Origin: JAGHKQ01 sp041920565
Lineage (GTDB): Bacteria > Bacillota > Bacilli > Bacillales > Bacillaceae_G
DNA: 64,000 nt
Direction of reading: 5' to 3'
Assembly (NCBI GenBank): GCA_041920565.1
Contig: JBHGXS010000040.1
Location: forward strand, 54,256 to 118,255
Made by a program: the position numbers and the translations under genes. Positions 50,494-59,573 of this stretch are shown one piece after another. Position 1 is the first letter of the stretch. The number at the start of each line of letters is the position of its first letter. The notes below the pieces were generated by a model. That model did not search any database and was not told the DNA's origin. It was given only the letters and a program-made list of their open reading frames with translations.

Positions 50494-51465
50494 CTAAAGC
50501 AATTCATGTTTTTTAAAATATCTCCACATGCCCCACGTCAGTACAATCAAGCTGACAAAAATGATGACAGTAGAGATAGGGGAATGCTGATACGGCAAAG
50601 GCACATTCATGCCGAAAAATCCCGTTACGAATGTCAGCGGAAGCATGATGGTGGAGATGATAGTAAGAACATTCAGCTTTTGGCTGGACTTTGCGCTGAT
50701 AATGGAATAGTACGTTTCCAATGCGCCGTTTACCAAGTCGCGATAAGTCTCAGTTGAGTCGACAATGCGTTCAATATGGTCAATTAAGTCTGTGTAAAAC
50801 GGAATATTGTCTTCATGTATATCAAATTTCCAGCGCCCGTTAATTGTTAGGAAAATTCTTCTTTGCGGCAAGATGACGCGGCGAATTAAAATGATGGTGC
50901 GCTTCAAAGCAAGGAATTCTTCCGTCACTTCTTTTACTTCCTCATCATACATTTCATCTTCCAGCTCATCGATACGGACACCAATGCGATCTAAAATCGG
51001 AAAATACTCATCTGTGATGCCGTCAATTAACGTGTATAAAAGAAAGTCTGCTCCTCTGTTCATATATTTGGCACTTACCGAACAGACGGCGTCCATTTGC
51101 CGCAGCCAGCGAAGGGTATGCTTATGAATCGTCACTACGTAGTTTGGCCCTAAGAATACATTCAGTTCAAGCGTCGTAATTTCATTATCGCTTTCCTCGT
51201 TGTAGCGAAGCGCATGAAAGACGAAAAATTTATAGTCCTCATAGTCGTCAACCTTTGCTCTCGGGCTATCATGAAGACAGTCTTCGATCGCAAGAGGGTG
51301 GAAGCCGAATATTTTGGCGATTTCATATAGCTCATGAGTCTTAATATCATATAAATCAATCCACAGTAAGTTGTCCGGATGGGACAAATGGGAACGAACA
51401 TCGTGCAATGCGATGTTTTGCTGCATCACTTGTTCTTTTTCGTTATAAAGATAAGTTTTAATCAT
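50494..51465 (-). CDS. corA: Magnesium transporter CorA
   Basis: CorA is the pentameric Mg2+ (Co2+) channel. The 323-aa protein has a large N-terminal cytosolic domain with a long stalk helix and two C-terminal membrane helices. The selectivity motif GMN is in TGFFGMNVPLPYQHSP (about residue 280), and a short basic C-terminus (RYFKKHELL) follows. I chose the ATG at 51465 (MIKTYLYNEK) because AGAGGTGA lies about six bases upstream. An M-box riboswitch with a terminator lies upstream on the same strand, consistent with shut-off at high Mg2+. Confidence 0.94.
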   Translation of the reverse strand: MIKTYLYNEKEQVMQQNIALHDVRSHLSHPDNLLWIDLYDIKTHELYEIAKIFGFHPLAIEDCLHDSPRAKVDDYEDYKFFVFHALRYNEESDNEITTLELNVFLGPNYVVTIHKHTLRWLRQMDAVCSVSAKYMNRGADFLLYTLIDGITDEYFPILDRIGVRIDELEDEMYDEEVKEVTEEFLALKRTIILIRRVILPQRRIFLTINGRWKFDIHEDNIPFYTDLIDHIERIVDSTETYRDLVNGALETYYSIISAKSSQKLNVLTIISTIMLPLTFVTGFFGMNVPLPYQHSPISTVIIFVSLIVLTWGMWRYFKKHELL

Positions 51466-51489
51466 GGGATTCACCTCTTTTACGTTTTA

Positions 51490-51583
51490 CGAGGTGCCGC
51501 AGTAGCTATCCCTTGCTTAAGAGGGAGGAACAACTGCCTGCCTCGTTCAATATGAATATGGGTATCGGCACCGAATCACCGAT
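51490..51583 (-). promoter_or_regulatory. Additional structured leader between the M-box terminator and corA
   Basis: Between the riboswitch terminator and the corA binding site the leader folds again. One hairpin pairs 51490-51494 with 51541-51545 (CGAGG/CCTCG), 51499-51503 with 51533-51537 (GCAGT/ACTGC) and an inner TCCCT/AGGGA. A second hairpin has stem ATCGG/CCGAT (51564-51583). It is not part of the M-box consensus, and I do not recognise it. Confidence 0.5.
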
Positions 51584-51618
51584 CGACATCGCTCCTCGCC
51601 TCCTTGCATTCAATGAAA

Positions 51619-51650
51619 TAAAAAAACCTTTACTCGCCGAGGAGTAAAGG
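51619..51650 (-). terminator. M-box-controlled terminator
   Basis: CCTTTACTC / GAGTAAAGG with loop CTCGGC, followed on the minus strand by TTTTTTTATTT. It lies about 60 bases after the aptamer and 155 bases before corA. Confidence 0.92.
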
Positions 51651-51704
51651 ATGTTTTGTCCATAAAAGCATGCACCAATAAAACCGCTTGTTTATAAGCA
51701 GTTT

Positions 51705-51866
51705 TCCACCTCTCCCTCGTCGAGCTTTAGCACTGTACAGCATAGGTGTTACACCAGCTGCATTAAGAACGACCTTGTGCCGATCGTTCCTGTTGACCCA
51801 TTGGCGTCTCTCGACATTTTTGGGCAGCAGCGTTTCTCCGTACAGGAGCCTCACCTAACAGAGACC
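51705..51866 (-). ncRNA. M-box (ykoK) Mg2+ riboswitch
   Basis: Read on the minus strand, the conserved M-box blocks appear in order: TTAGGTGAGGCTCCTGTAC, ACGCTGCTGCC-type (AACGCTGCTGCCCAAAAATG), AGACGCCAATGGGTCAACAG, GGAACGATCGGCACAAGGTC, GCTGTACAGTGCTAAAGCTC and GACGAGGGAG. Mg2+ binding compacts the aptamer and favours the downstream terminator, reducing corA expression. Confidence 0.95.
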
Positions 51867-52048
51867 CATTTAATTAGCAATTGAATTGTATCACCGCAAT
51901 ATATGAGCGTCAATCTAATTTTGTGAATCTTTTGTGGCTTTTTCATCAATAAAAGCGGAGTCCGGCGGGGATTCAGCCAAATCGATAATTATTCCGACGA
52001 AATTTATACTTATTTAGGTAGAGTGTACAATCAACTTTGTCAAAGCAA

Positions 52049-52087
52049 GAAAAAACCGATACACATTCTTATGCATCGGCTTTAACG
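52049..52087 (-). terminator. Terminator of ytqAB
   Basis: GCCGATGCAT / ATGTGTATCGG (one mismatch bulge) followed by TTTTTT on the minus strand. It overlaps the ytqB stop. Confidence 0.85.
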
Positions 52088-52654
52088 CTTCTCAATCGCC
52101 ACAATAAACGGCGGATTATTGATTTGGTTTATAAATTGATAACGAAGGACATGCGCTTTCTTTTGATCAAGCGCAGAAGCATAGTTTAAAACTTCATCGC
52201 GCTCCACTTGCCCCTCAGGATGACCGTGATAAATGACGAGCACGATAATGCCTTCCGGAGCCATGATTTCAAGAAGCTGTTCAATTGCTTCAATTGTGGA
52301 ATTTGGCTTCGTTACAATCTCTTTGTCACCGCCCGGCAAGTAGCCGAGGTTGAACACGGCGCCTGTTACTTTTCCTTTTGCATCCTCCGGCAGGCATTGC
52401 AGAAGATTTTCATGTCCTGTCTGGAATACAACAGCACGGTCTTCAAGATGATTCTCTTTCAACCGCGCCATTGTATTTTCAATGGCCTGTGCTTGAATGT
52501 CGAAAGCAAATACCTTTCCGTTGTTTCCGACGAGTTCCGCTAAAAAGCATGTATCATGGCCGTTGCCGGCAGTCGCATCTACTGCATAATCCCCGGGTTT
52601 TACCGCTGTCTGCAGGAGTGTGCGGGCAAATGGTAAAATACGCTCTAGCTTCAT
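52082..52654 (-). CDS. ytqB: SAM-dependent methyltransferase YtqB (tRNA wobble-uridine methylation)
   Basis: This 190-aa Rossmann-fold methyltransferase has motif I VDATAGNGHDTCFLA (about 25-39), VFAFDIQAQAIE as motif II, and FNLGYLPGGDKEI as the NPP(Y/W)-like motif IV. The YtqB family has been linked to the final methylation of 5-aminomethyl-2-thiouridine in tRNA (MnmM); this is from memory and not evident from the sequence. Its ATG overlaps the ytqA stop by four bases, so the two are coupled, which supports a joint role. Confidence 0.9.
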   Translation of the reverse strand: MKLERILPFARTLLQTAVKPGDYAVDATAGNGHDTCFLAELVGNNGKVFAFDIQAQAIENTMARLKENHLEDRAVVFQTGHENLLQCLPEDAKGKVTGAVFNLGYLPGGDKEIVTKPNSTIEAIEQLLEIMAPEGIIVLVIYHGHPEGQVERDEVLNYASALDQKKAHVLRYQFINQINNPPFIVAIEKR

Positions 52655-53610
52655 ACCGTTTTCACTCTCTCCGCATATTTTCCTTGCCAGCTGTCACGGC
52701 GTACGAATTCTGCATTAATCGCATTCAACACTTCCCATTTTTTCAAGCTCCACATCGGACCGATCATTAAGTCAGGCGGGCCGTCGCCTGTAATGCGGTG
52801 CACGATGACCTCCGGCGGAATGATTTCCAGCTGGTCCACCACAAGGCTTACGTAGTCCTCAAGAGATAGGAACTCAAGCATGCCCTTTTCATATTGCTTT
52901 ACCATCGGTGTTCCTTTCAACAGGTGCAGCAAATGGATTTTAATACCTTGAATATCAAGCTTTGCTACCTCACGTGCCGTTTCCATCATCATATCGTAGG
53001 TTTCTAACGGCAGTCCGTTAATGATGTGGGAGCACACGCGAATATTGTGCTTGCGCAGCTTTTCCACACCTTCTACATACGTTTGATAATCATGCGCGCG
53101 GTTAATGAGAAGTGCGGTACGTTCATGAACCGTTTGCAGACCAAGCTCAACCCATAAATACGTACGCTTGTTTAGGTCGGCTAAATATTCCACAACATCA
53201 TCCGGCAAGCAGTCCGGGCGCGTAGCGATGGAGAGGCCGACTACTCCATCTTGTTCTAACACCGGCTCGAATGTTTTCTTTAAAACATCTACCGGAGCAT
53301 GTGTGTTTGTGAAGGCTTGGAAGTAAGCCATGTATTTGCCGTTCTTCCACTTCTCATGCATTTTAGCTTTAATTTTATGGAATTGCGTGATCACATCTTC
53401 TGCACGATTCCCGGCAAAATCGCCTGAACCGGCCGCGCTGCAGAATGTGCAGCCGCCAAACGCCACTGTACCGTCACGGTTTGGGCAGTCAAAGCCGGCA
53501 TCTAAAGATACTTTAAACACTTTCTCGCCAAACTGCTGGCGCAAGTGGTAGTTCCATGTATGATAACGTTTATTGTCATTTGAATATATGAATGGATTTT
53601 GATTGCTCAT
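52651..53610 (-). CDS. ytqA: Radical SAM protein YtqA (TIGR01212 family)
   Basis: This 319-aa radical SAM enzyme has the iron-sulfur cysteines in FDCPNRDGTVAFGGCTFCS (about 24-42): the family spacing C-x(11)-C-x2-C rather than the usual C-x3-C-x2-C. GLSIATRPDCLPDDVVEYL and LWVELGLQTVHERTALLINR follow. The C-terminal HRITGDGPPDLMIGP is diagnostic of the TIGR01212/YtqA family. It is thought to act with YtqB in modifying xnm5s2U at the tRNA wobble position; that link is recalled rather than seen. GGAGGG precedes the ATG. Confidence 0.9.
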   Translation of the reverse strand: MSNQNPFIYSNDNKRYHTWNYHLRQQFGEKVFKVSLDAGFDCPNRDGTVAFGGCTFCSAAGSGDFAGNRAEDVITQFHKIKAKMHEKWKNGKYMAYFQAFTNTHAPVDVLKKTFEPVLEQDGVVGLSIATRPDCLPDDVVEYLADLNKRTYLWVELGLQTVHERTALLINRAHDYQTYVEGVEKLRKHNIRVCSHIINGLPLETYDMMMETAREVAKLDIQGIKIHLLHLLKGTPMVKQYEKGMLEFLSLEDYVSLVVDQLEIIPPEVIVHRITGDGPPDLMIGPMWSLKKWEVLNAINAEFVRRDSWQGKYAERVKTV

Positions 53611-53768
53611 GTATTTTCCCTCCTTGTAAAAAGCTATCTATATAAACACGAAAATAAGCAAAGTATTGCAGTAAAAAATGCAACAGAATTCATTATATCA
53701 TAATCACTTATAGAGTTTACATTATTGGGAACAATAAACACGATAATAACTACGAGGAGGATTTATGC

Positions 53769-54032
53769 ATGACAGATCGTTACTCGATTGATCAATGTAT
53801 CCACCAAGCCGAAGAGGCTTTGAAATATGGCAAAGAGCAGTTGGAAGAAGGAATGAAGCAAGAGCATTATAATAAGATGAACTATACTGACGCTCAGCTT
53901 CAGCTCGAACAAGCGTACTTAGAAGTTGAAAAAATGGAGCGTCACGCAAGTGCTGAGCAGAAGGAGCGTTTATATCGCACTCGCCTGCAAATTCAGCAGC
54001 TGCAAAATCAAATGATTACCACTCCTCACTAA
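53769..54032 (+). CDS. ytzC: YtzC-family protein (DUF2524)
   Basis: This 87-aa soluble helical protein has two long amphipathic helices (SIDQCIHQAEEALKYGKEQL near 6-25; AQLQLEQAYLEVEKMERHA near 42-60), ending QIQQLQNQMITTPH. Pattern, length and place next to ytqA agree with YtzC of B. subtilis. Function is unknown. GAGGAGG lies upstream; the ATG at 53764 within TTTATGC is out of frame. A small hydrophilic gene follows after 21 bases. Confidence 0.85.
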   Translation: MTDRYSIDQCIHQAEEALKYGKEQLEEGMKQEHYNKMNYTDAQLQLEQAYLEVEKMERHASAEQKERLYRTRLQIQQLQNQMITTPH

Positions 54033-54053
54033 GAGAAGAAAGGAAGATATATT

Positions 54054-54203
54054 ATGGCGACACGTTCTAAGAAAAATAATCCTGAGCAAAAAACGGCAAA
54101 TGGGCATAACCAAGAGTTTTCGAATGAGTTGGATCCAGTAGTGAAATCCAAACAAAACTACGCCGAGAAAGGGCAGCCACAGAAGGCGAAGCAGCCATAC
54201 TGA
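54054..54203 (+). CDS. Small hydrophilic protein (49 aa), spore-protein-like
   Basis: AAAGGAAG and then ATG 54054 begin a 49-codon frame (MATRSKKNNPEQKTANGHNQ, then EFSNELDPVVKSKQNYAEKG) rich in Lys, Gln and Asn, without hydrophobic segments. The composition is like minor acid-soluble spore proteins, but it matches no SASP that I can name. It lies 21 bases after ytzC in the same direction and before two strong terminators, so it is very probably co-transcribed. Confidence 0.7.
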   Translation: MATRSKKNNPEQKTANGHNQEFSNELDPVVKSKQNYAEKGQPQKAKQPY

Positions 54204-54265
54204 GTCAGGGAAAAATCAATAGTGAGAACCTCTGTGTTTGGGGGCAAGACCTCAAGTAGTAGGCA

Positions 54266-54326
54266 GGGGAAAAACACCCCCTTGATCCGCATATTAACTA
54301 TGCGGATCAAGACGAGGTGTTTTCAT
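54266..54326 (+). terminator. Large terminator hairpin after ytzC and the 49-aa gene
   Basis: AAAACACC and GGTGTTTT enclose an inner perfect stem CTTGATCCGCATA / TATGCGGATCAAG, followed by CATTT. Confidence 0.85.
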
Positions 54327-54375
54327 TTGGAAACAAGAGTTCATTATGCAAAGGAAATAAGGCGGAAAGCCGTTG

Positions 54376-54421
54376 TAAAAAAAGACTGTTTCATGTGGCG
54401 CATGAAACAGTCTCTTTTTGT
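54376..54421. terminator. Second terminator, facing the deacetylase remnant
   Basis: AAAAAGACTGTTTCATG / CATGAAACAGTC with TCTTTTTG after it. T-runs on both strands make it bidirectional, so it can end the minus-strand deacetylase transcript. Confidence 0.85.
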
Positions 54422-54498
54422 TGAATCAGGAATGCTTTTCTTAAAAAAGCGCCTTTGTATCTGGTGAGGTAGAAGGAGATTTCAAAGTAAATGCCGTA

Positions 54499-55224
54499 TT
54501 ATGGTTCTCTGTATTTTAGAAGTTCAGATACCGTCACAAACGCATATCCTTTCTCTTTGAGAGCAGGAAGGATGCGTTTCAATGCCTCCACTGTTTGCTA
54601 CCTATTTCCGCTTCCATCATGAAGCAGAACGATGTCGCCGTTTCTAGCATGGTGTACAACATGATTAACTATATTGCTAACACCTGGGTCAGACCAGTCA
54701 TGGGGATCTTGATGCCATGACCAAAGAATAATTTTATACCCTTCCTTCTTTGCGATATAAAAAACAGATTCGTTAATGTATCCACCCGGAGGACGGTAAA
54801 GCAAAGGGCTGTCAGGCTGCCACTTTTCTATCTCTTTCTTTCCTTGCACTATTTCTCGATGTATTCTCTGTGGAGGCACCCGATTGGCGAATTGGTGCGT
54901 CATGGTATGGTTTCCTAGCTCGTGGCCATCCTCTATGATTTCTCTGACAATGTCAGGCGCCTGCTGCATCCGATATCCAATTGTAAAAAACGTTGCATGA
55001 GCATGATACTGGCGCAGCAATTGCAGGATTTGTTTTGTATAAGGAGGATTAGGTCCATCATCAAAGGTGATGGCAATGACTTTCTTGTGTGTGGGAATTT
55101 CCCATATAACTTGCCCCGTAGGTTCAAGGTCCTTTCTTTTTAACATGGCAGCTTCTGCTGTAAGCGAATCTGCAGGTTCCATTATACCCAAACATATGAT
55201 GCATATCATCCATATCCGTTTCAC
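54499..55224 (-). pseudogene. Polysaccharide deacetylase (NodB domain) with in-frame amber stop
   Basis: A secreted NodB-type deacetylase has a signal peptide (MKRIWMICIICLGIM...) and the catalytic blocks ITFDDGPNPPYT (motif 1 with the Asp pair), GHELGNHTMTH (motif 2 HxxxH), RPPGG (motif 3) and VLLHDGSG (motif 5). After SGNR a TAG (complement of 54598-54600) interrupts the frame. The same frame then continues QTVEALKRILPALKEKGYAF and VTVSELLKYREP to TAA 54499, exactly the normal family C-terminus. A single base change explains it. GTG 55224 follows AAGGATGGGG best; ATG 55236 is the alternative. Confidence 0.85.
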
Positions 55225-55439
55225 ATAATTCCCCATCCTTTTTTCTTATATTAACCGATCTGAATGGAGACTATGTAGAAATGAACATGTCTTCCGCATT
55301 CAATACATATCTTCATAACGCGGTAACAATAGTTTTTTCAATCCTTTTCCGTTGTCAATCTCATGAAAAAAGTCTAAAATCGTAATGGTTCTCCTGTACG
55401 GTTTTGTAAAATATTATATAGGAAAAGGAGGAGCGGAAT

Positions 55440-56627
55440 ATGCCAAGAGCAGTATGGTTGCTGGTAATCGGGATGATCATCAATGTTACAGCATCCTCTT
55501 TTTTATGGCCTTTTAACACCATTTACATCCACGACCACTTAGGAAAGTCATTGTCATTGGCGGGACTCGCGTTGATGGTCAACTCATTCGCCGGTGTAGT
55601 CGGCAACCTTGTCGGCGGGACGTTATTTGATAAACTAGGCGGATACAAATCTATTCTAATCGGTATTTGGGTAACACTAGCGCCTCTTATTGGACTTGTC
55701 TTTTTCCATGGATGGCCGGTATATGTATTATGGCTTGGATTAGTGGGGCTCGGTTCGGGTATGGTGTTCCCATCTATGTACGCGATGGCGGGAGCGGTTT
55801 GGCCGGAGGGAGGACGACGCGCTTTCAACGCCATGTATGTAGCACAAAATGTAGGGGTGGCAGTTGGGACAGCATTGGGCGGCTTAGTTTCTTCTTACCG
55901 TTTTGATTATATTTTCTCGGCGAACTTGACGTTATACTTTGTCTTTTTCCTTATAGCACTGTTAGGATTTAAGACGATGCAAATGAAAGTTGAAACAAAA
56001 CAAAAAGTGAAGAAGAGAGAAAAAATCCAACTAACAGGACCGTTTGGAGCTCTTATCACAGTGTGTGTGGCATATGCGCTTTGTTGGTTTACCTATGTGC
56101 AATGGCAAGGTCCGTTGGCTTCTCATATGCGAGACATGGATATCAGCTTAAAACAATATAGTTTATTGTGGACAATCAACGGTGCATTAATTGTATTGAC
56201 ACAGCCGGTTGTAACAGGAATTATCCGTGTTTTAAAACATTCTCTGAAACAACAAGTGATTATCGGGATTGCCATCTTTGGTGTATCGTACGCCATTGTC
56301 AGTACAGCAGAGAGCTTTATAATGTTCATGGCTGCCATGGTCATCTTAACGATCGGCGAAATGTTCGTATGGCCTGCGATTCCTACAATCGCCAATAACT
56401 TAGCAACGCAGGATAAGATCGGGTTCTATCAAGGTATTGTAAACAGTGCTTCAACATGTGGAAGAATGTTTGGGCCGCTTGTAGGAGGAGCAATTGTAGA
56501 TTATTTTAATATCCATGTATTATTTATGTTCATTTTTGCTATGCTTGTAGTAGCGATGATTATTACAAGCATCTACGACCGCAAGCTGAAAGTCGCAGAA
56601 TCGATGGAACAAAAAGTCGCTGTTTGA
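55440..56627 (+). CDS. yttB: MFS transporter YttB
   Basis: This 395-aa major facilitator has 12 predicted helices. MFS motif A is present as GGTLFDKLGGYKS (about 58-70), and the N-terminus MPRAVWLLVIGMIINVTAS resembles YttB of B. subtilis, a predicted efflux protein next to leuS. The substrate is unknown. AAAAGGAGGAGCGG precedes the ATG. It lies upstream of the leuS T-box leader; no clear terminator separates them apart from the T-box terminator itself. Confidence 0.88.
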   Translation: MPRAVWLLVIGMIINVTASSFLWPFNTIYIHDHLGKSLSLAGLALMVNSFAGVVGNLVGGTLFDKLGGYKSILIGIWVTLAPLIGLVFFHGWPVYVLWLGLVGLGSGMVFPSMYAMAGAVWPEGGRRAFNAMYVAQNVGVAVGTALGGLVSSYRFDYIFSANLTLYFVFFLIALLGFKTMQMKVETKQKVKKREKIQLTGPFGALITVCVAYALCWFTYVQWQGPLASHMRDMDISLKQYSLLWTINGALIVLTQPVVTGIIRVLKHSLKQQVIIGIAIFGVSYAIVSTAESFIMFMAAMVILTIGEMFVWPAIPTIANNLATQDKIGFYQGIVNSASTCGRMFGPLVGGAIVDYFNIHVLFMFIFAMLVVAMIITSIYDRKLKVAESMEQKVAV

Positions 56628-56674
56628 CGGAACGCTTGTAATCATTTAGAATATACTTTAAACAAATACTTAAT

Positions 56675-56906
56675 GACAGTGACAAGGAGTAGTAGCGAAA
56701 CAAACTGGCTCAGAGAGTTGACGGTTGGTGCAAGTCAATCCACGTTTTATCGCGAACTCGCCTTGGAGTTGCAGTCGTGAACCGTCAGTAGCGATTGCCG
56801 TTTATCCACGTTACGGAATTTGAGCGAATGCACTAGCATTAATTTGGGTGGTACCGCGGGAAGGATATACAGCCTCTCGTCCCTCTTGGGATGAGGGGCT
56901 TTTTGC
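56675..56906 (+). ncRNA. T-box leader of leuS (leucine)
   Basis: The T-box sequence AATTTGGGTGGTACCGCGGG (56841-56860) is present. It is followed by the terminator CCTCTCGTCCC / GGGATGAGGGG with TTTTT (56871-56906). Stem I begins near AGGAGTAGTAGC. The likely specifier is CTC (Leu) in CGCGAACTCGCC near 56755. Uncharged tRNA-Leu binding favours the antiterminator and leuS expression. Confidence 0.95.
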
Positions 56907-56942
56907 ATTTCTTGCGGTTTAAAAGATAAGGAGGGTATATTT

Positions 56943-59357
56943 ATGAGCTTCAACCACAAAGAAATCGAGAAAAAGTGGCAGACGTACTGGGAAGAAAATA
57001 AAACGTTTCGTACATCTGACGACACAACAAAGGAGAAATTTTATGCACTAGACATGTTCCCGTACCCGTCCGGCGCAGGTCTTCACGTAGGACATCCGGA
57101 GGGCTATACGGCAACGGATATTTTGTCCCGTATGAAGCGCATGCAAGGCTATAATGTGCTTCATCCGATGGGGTGGGACGCATTCGGTCTTCCTGCCGAG
57201 CAATATGCGCTTGATACAGGAAATGACCCTGCGGAATTTACGGAAAAAAACATTAACACATTCCGTCGTCAAATCAAGTCTTTGGGCTTCTCTTACGACT
57301 GGGACCGTGAAGTGAACACAACAGATCCGAACTACTATAAGTGGACGCAATGGATTTTCCTTAAGATGTATGAAAAAGGCTTGGCTTACATTGATGAAGT
57401 TCCGGTGAACTGGTGTCCGGCACTTGGTACAGTGCTTGCGAACGAAGAAGTTATCGACGGAAAAAGCGAGCGCGGCGGCCATCCGGTAGAACGCCGTCCG
57501 ATGAAGCAGTGGATGCTAAAAATTACTGCATATGCGGACCGTCTATTGGAAGACCTTGACGAGCTTGATTGGCCGGAAAGCTTGAAGGATATGCAGCGCA
57601 ACTGGATCGGCCGTTCAGAAGGAGCGGAAGTGAACTTCAAAGTAGACGGTACAGATGAAACGTTTACGGTGTTCACAACTCGCCCGGATACATTGTTCGG
57701 TGCAACATACGCAGTATTGGCGCCGGAGCATGCATTGGTTGAGAAAATTACGACTCCGGAGCAAAAAGAAGCAGTGGAAGCATATCTGGATAAAATCAAG
57801 TCCAAGAGCGACCTTGAGCGTACAGACTTGGCAAAAGAAAAAACAGGTGTATTCACAGGTGCCTACGCCATTAACCCTGTAAACGGAGAGAAAATGCCAA
57901 TTTGGATTGCGGATTATGTGCTTGTAAGCTACGGAACAGGCGCAATCATGGCGGTTCCGGCACATGATGAGCGCGATTATGAGTTTGCGAAAACATTCGA
58001 CCTTCCAATTAAAGAAGTAGTGGCAGGCGGAGATATTTCTAAAGAAGCTTATACAGGCGACGGTGAGCATGTAAACTCCGACTTCTTAAACGGGCTGAAC
58101 AAAGAAGAAGCAATCAAAAAAATGATTGCTTGGCTTGAAGAAAAAGGCATCGGTGAGAAGAAGGTAACATATCGTCTTCGCGATTGGCTGTTCAGCCGTC
58201 AGCGTTATTGGGGCGAGCCGATTCCGATTATTCACTGGGAAGATGGTACGATGACCGCTGTTCCGGAAGAAGAGCTGCCGCTAGTGCTTCCAAAAACAGA
58301 CGATATTCGTCCGTCCGGTACAGGGGAATCCCCGCTTGCGAACATTGAAGAGTGGGTAAACGTAGTAGATCCTGTCACAGGCAAAAAAGGACGCCGCGAA
58401 ACAAATACAATGCCGCAATGGGGAGGAAGCTGCTGGTACTATCTTCGCTATATCGATCCGCACAACAGCGAACAGTTGGCTGACCCTGAAAAGCTGAAGC
58501 ATTGGCTTCCGGTTGACGTTTATATCGGCGGTGCTGAGCACGCGGTGCTTCACTTGCTTTATGCACGCTTCTGGCACAAGTTCTTGTATGACCTAGGCGT
58601 TGTACCGACAAAAGAACCGTTCCAAAAGCTGTTTAACCAAGGGATGATTCTAGGGGCCAACAACGAAAAGATGAGTAAATCAAAAGGCAATGTTGTAAAT
58701 CCTGATGATATCATCGAAAGCCACGGTGCAGATACGCTTCGTCTATACGAAATGTTCATGGGACCGCTTGATGCTTCCATCGCTTGGTCTGAAAACGGAT
58801 TGGACGGTGCACGCCGCTTCCTAGATCGTGTATGGCGTCTGTTCGTTCAAGATAACGGCGAATTGAACGAAAAGATTACAGACGGAAACGAAGATGTGCT
58901 TGAAAAGGTATATCACCAAACAGTGAAGAAGGTAACGGAAGACTATGAGGGTCTTCGCTTCAACACTGCGATTTCACAATTGATGGTCTTCATTAATGAA
59001 GCATACAAAGCACCGGTGCTTCCAAAGAAATATATGGAAGGTTTTGTGAAGCTGTTGGCACCGGTTGCTCCGCACATTTCCGAAGAGATTTGGAGCAAGC
59101 TTGGCCATAACGATACAATCGCATACGAAAGCTGGCCTGCTTACGATGAAGTGAAGCTTGTAGAAGATGAAGTGGAGATCGTTGTCCAAATTAACGGCAA
59201 AGTAAAAGCAAAGCTTCAAGTTGCGAAAGATGCGACAAGAGAGCAAATCGAGCAAGTGGCGCTTGAAAACGAAAAAGTAAAAGGACAAATTGAAGGCAAA
59301 ACGGTCCGCAAGGTGATCGCGGTACCTGGCAAGCTTGTCAATATTGTTGCGAACTAA
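56943..59357 (+). CDS. leuS: Leucyl-tRNA synthetase LeuS
   Basis: LeuS is an 804-aa class I aminoacyl-tRNA synthetase. The HIGH-type motif is in FPYPSGAGLHVGHPEGY (about 39-55). The CP1 editing domain has TTRPDTLFGATYAVLAPEH (about 240-258). The KMSKS motif is in NNEKMSKSKGNVVNPDD (about 575-591). The C-terminal domain ends VPGKLVNIVAN. AAGGAGGG precedes the ATG. The T-box leader directly upstream controls it, and a terminator follows. Confidence 0.98.
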   Translation: MSFNHKEIEKKWQTYWEENKTFRTSDDTTKEKFYALDMFPYPSGAGLHVGHPEGYTATDILSRMKRMQGYNVLHPMGWDAFGLPAEQYALDTGNDPAEFTEKNINTFRRQIKSLGFSYDWDREVNTTDPNYYKWTQWIFLKMYEKGLAYIDEVPVNWCPALGTVLANEEVIDGKSERGGHPVERRPMKQWMLKITAYADRLLEDLDELDWPESLKDMQRNWIGRSEGAEVNFKVDGTDETFTVFTTRPDTLFGATYAVLAPEHALVEKITTPEQKEAVEAYLDKIKSKSDLERTDLAKEKTGVFTGAYAINPVNGEKMPIWIADYVLVSYGTGAIMAVPAHDERDYEFAKTFDLPIKEVVAGGDISKEAYTGDGEHVNSDFLNGLNKEEAIKKMIAWLEEKGIGEKKVTYRLRDWLFSRQRYWGEPIPIIHWEDGTMTAVPEEELPLVLPKTDDIRPSGTGESPLANIEEWVNVVDPVTGKKGRRETNTMPQWGGSCWYYLRYIDPHNSEQLADPEKLKHWLPVDVYIGGAEHAVLHLLYARFWHKFLYDLGVVPTKEPFQKLFNQGMILGANNEKMSKSKGNVVNPDDIIESHGADTLRLYEMFMGPLDASIAWSENGLDGARRFLDRVWRLFVQDNGELNEKITDGNEDVLEKVYHQTVKKVTEDYEGLRFNTAISQLMVFINEAYKAPVLPKKYMEGFVKLLAPVAPHISEEIWSKLGHNDTIAYESWPAYDEVKLVEDEVEIVVQINGKVKAKLQVAKDATREQIEQVALENEKVKGQIEGKTVRKVIAVPGKLVNIVAN

Positions 59358-59361
59358 ACAA

Positions 59362-59396
59362 AATGACTCCCGATTGAGGGAGTCATTTTTTAGGAT
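59362..59396 (+). terminator. Terminator of leuS
   Basis: AAATGACTCCC / GGGAGTCATTTTTT with a GATTGA loop. Confidence 0.92.
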
Positions 59397-59471
59397 TAAG
59401 AAAGTATAAATCCCCCCTACAGTACGCAGCGTTTTATATGGAGATAACTATTTTGAAGCGTATCTTATGTT

Positions 59472-59502
59472 TGGTGCAATTCTTATCATTTTCGTGCAAT
59501 GC
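59472..59502. repeat. GTGCAATT repeat, copy E (two motifs)
   Basis: GTGCAATT at 59474 and GTGCAATG at 59494, 20 bp apart, are separated by CTTATCATTTTC (the same spacer as in copy B). The rest of 59397-59687 contains the family tail but no gene. Confidence 0.65.
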
Positions 59503-59573
59503 AACTGAAAATCATGCGGAGAAGCCGTGTATCCTTGAGGATCTATGGGACCCAAGTATCACATGAGGGGCGG

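Noticed and set aside
54222..54467. 81-aa ORF after the 49-aa gene
   Set aside because: It reads through two strong terminator hairpins and has no binding site.
56747..57025. 92-aa minus-strand ORF across the leuS leader
   Set aside because: It is antisense to the T-box and the leuS start and has no family features.
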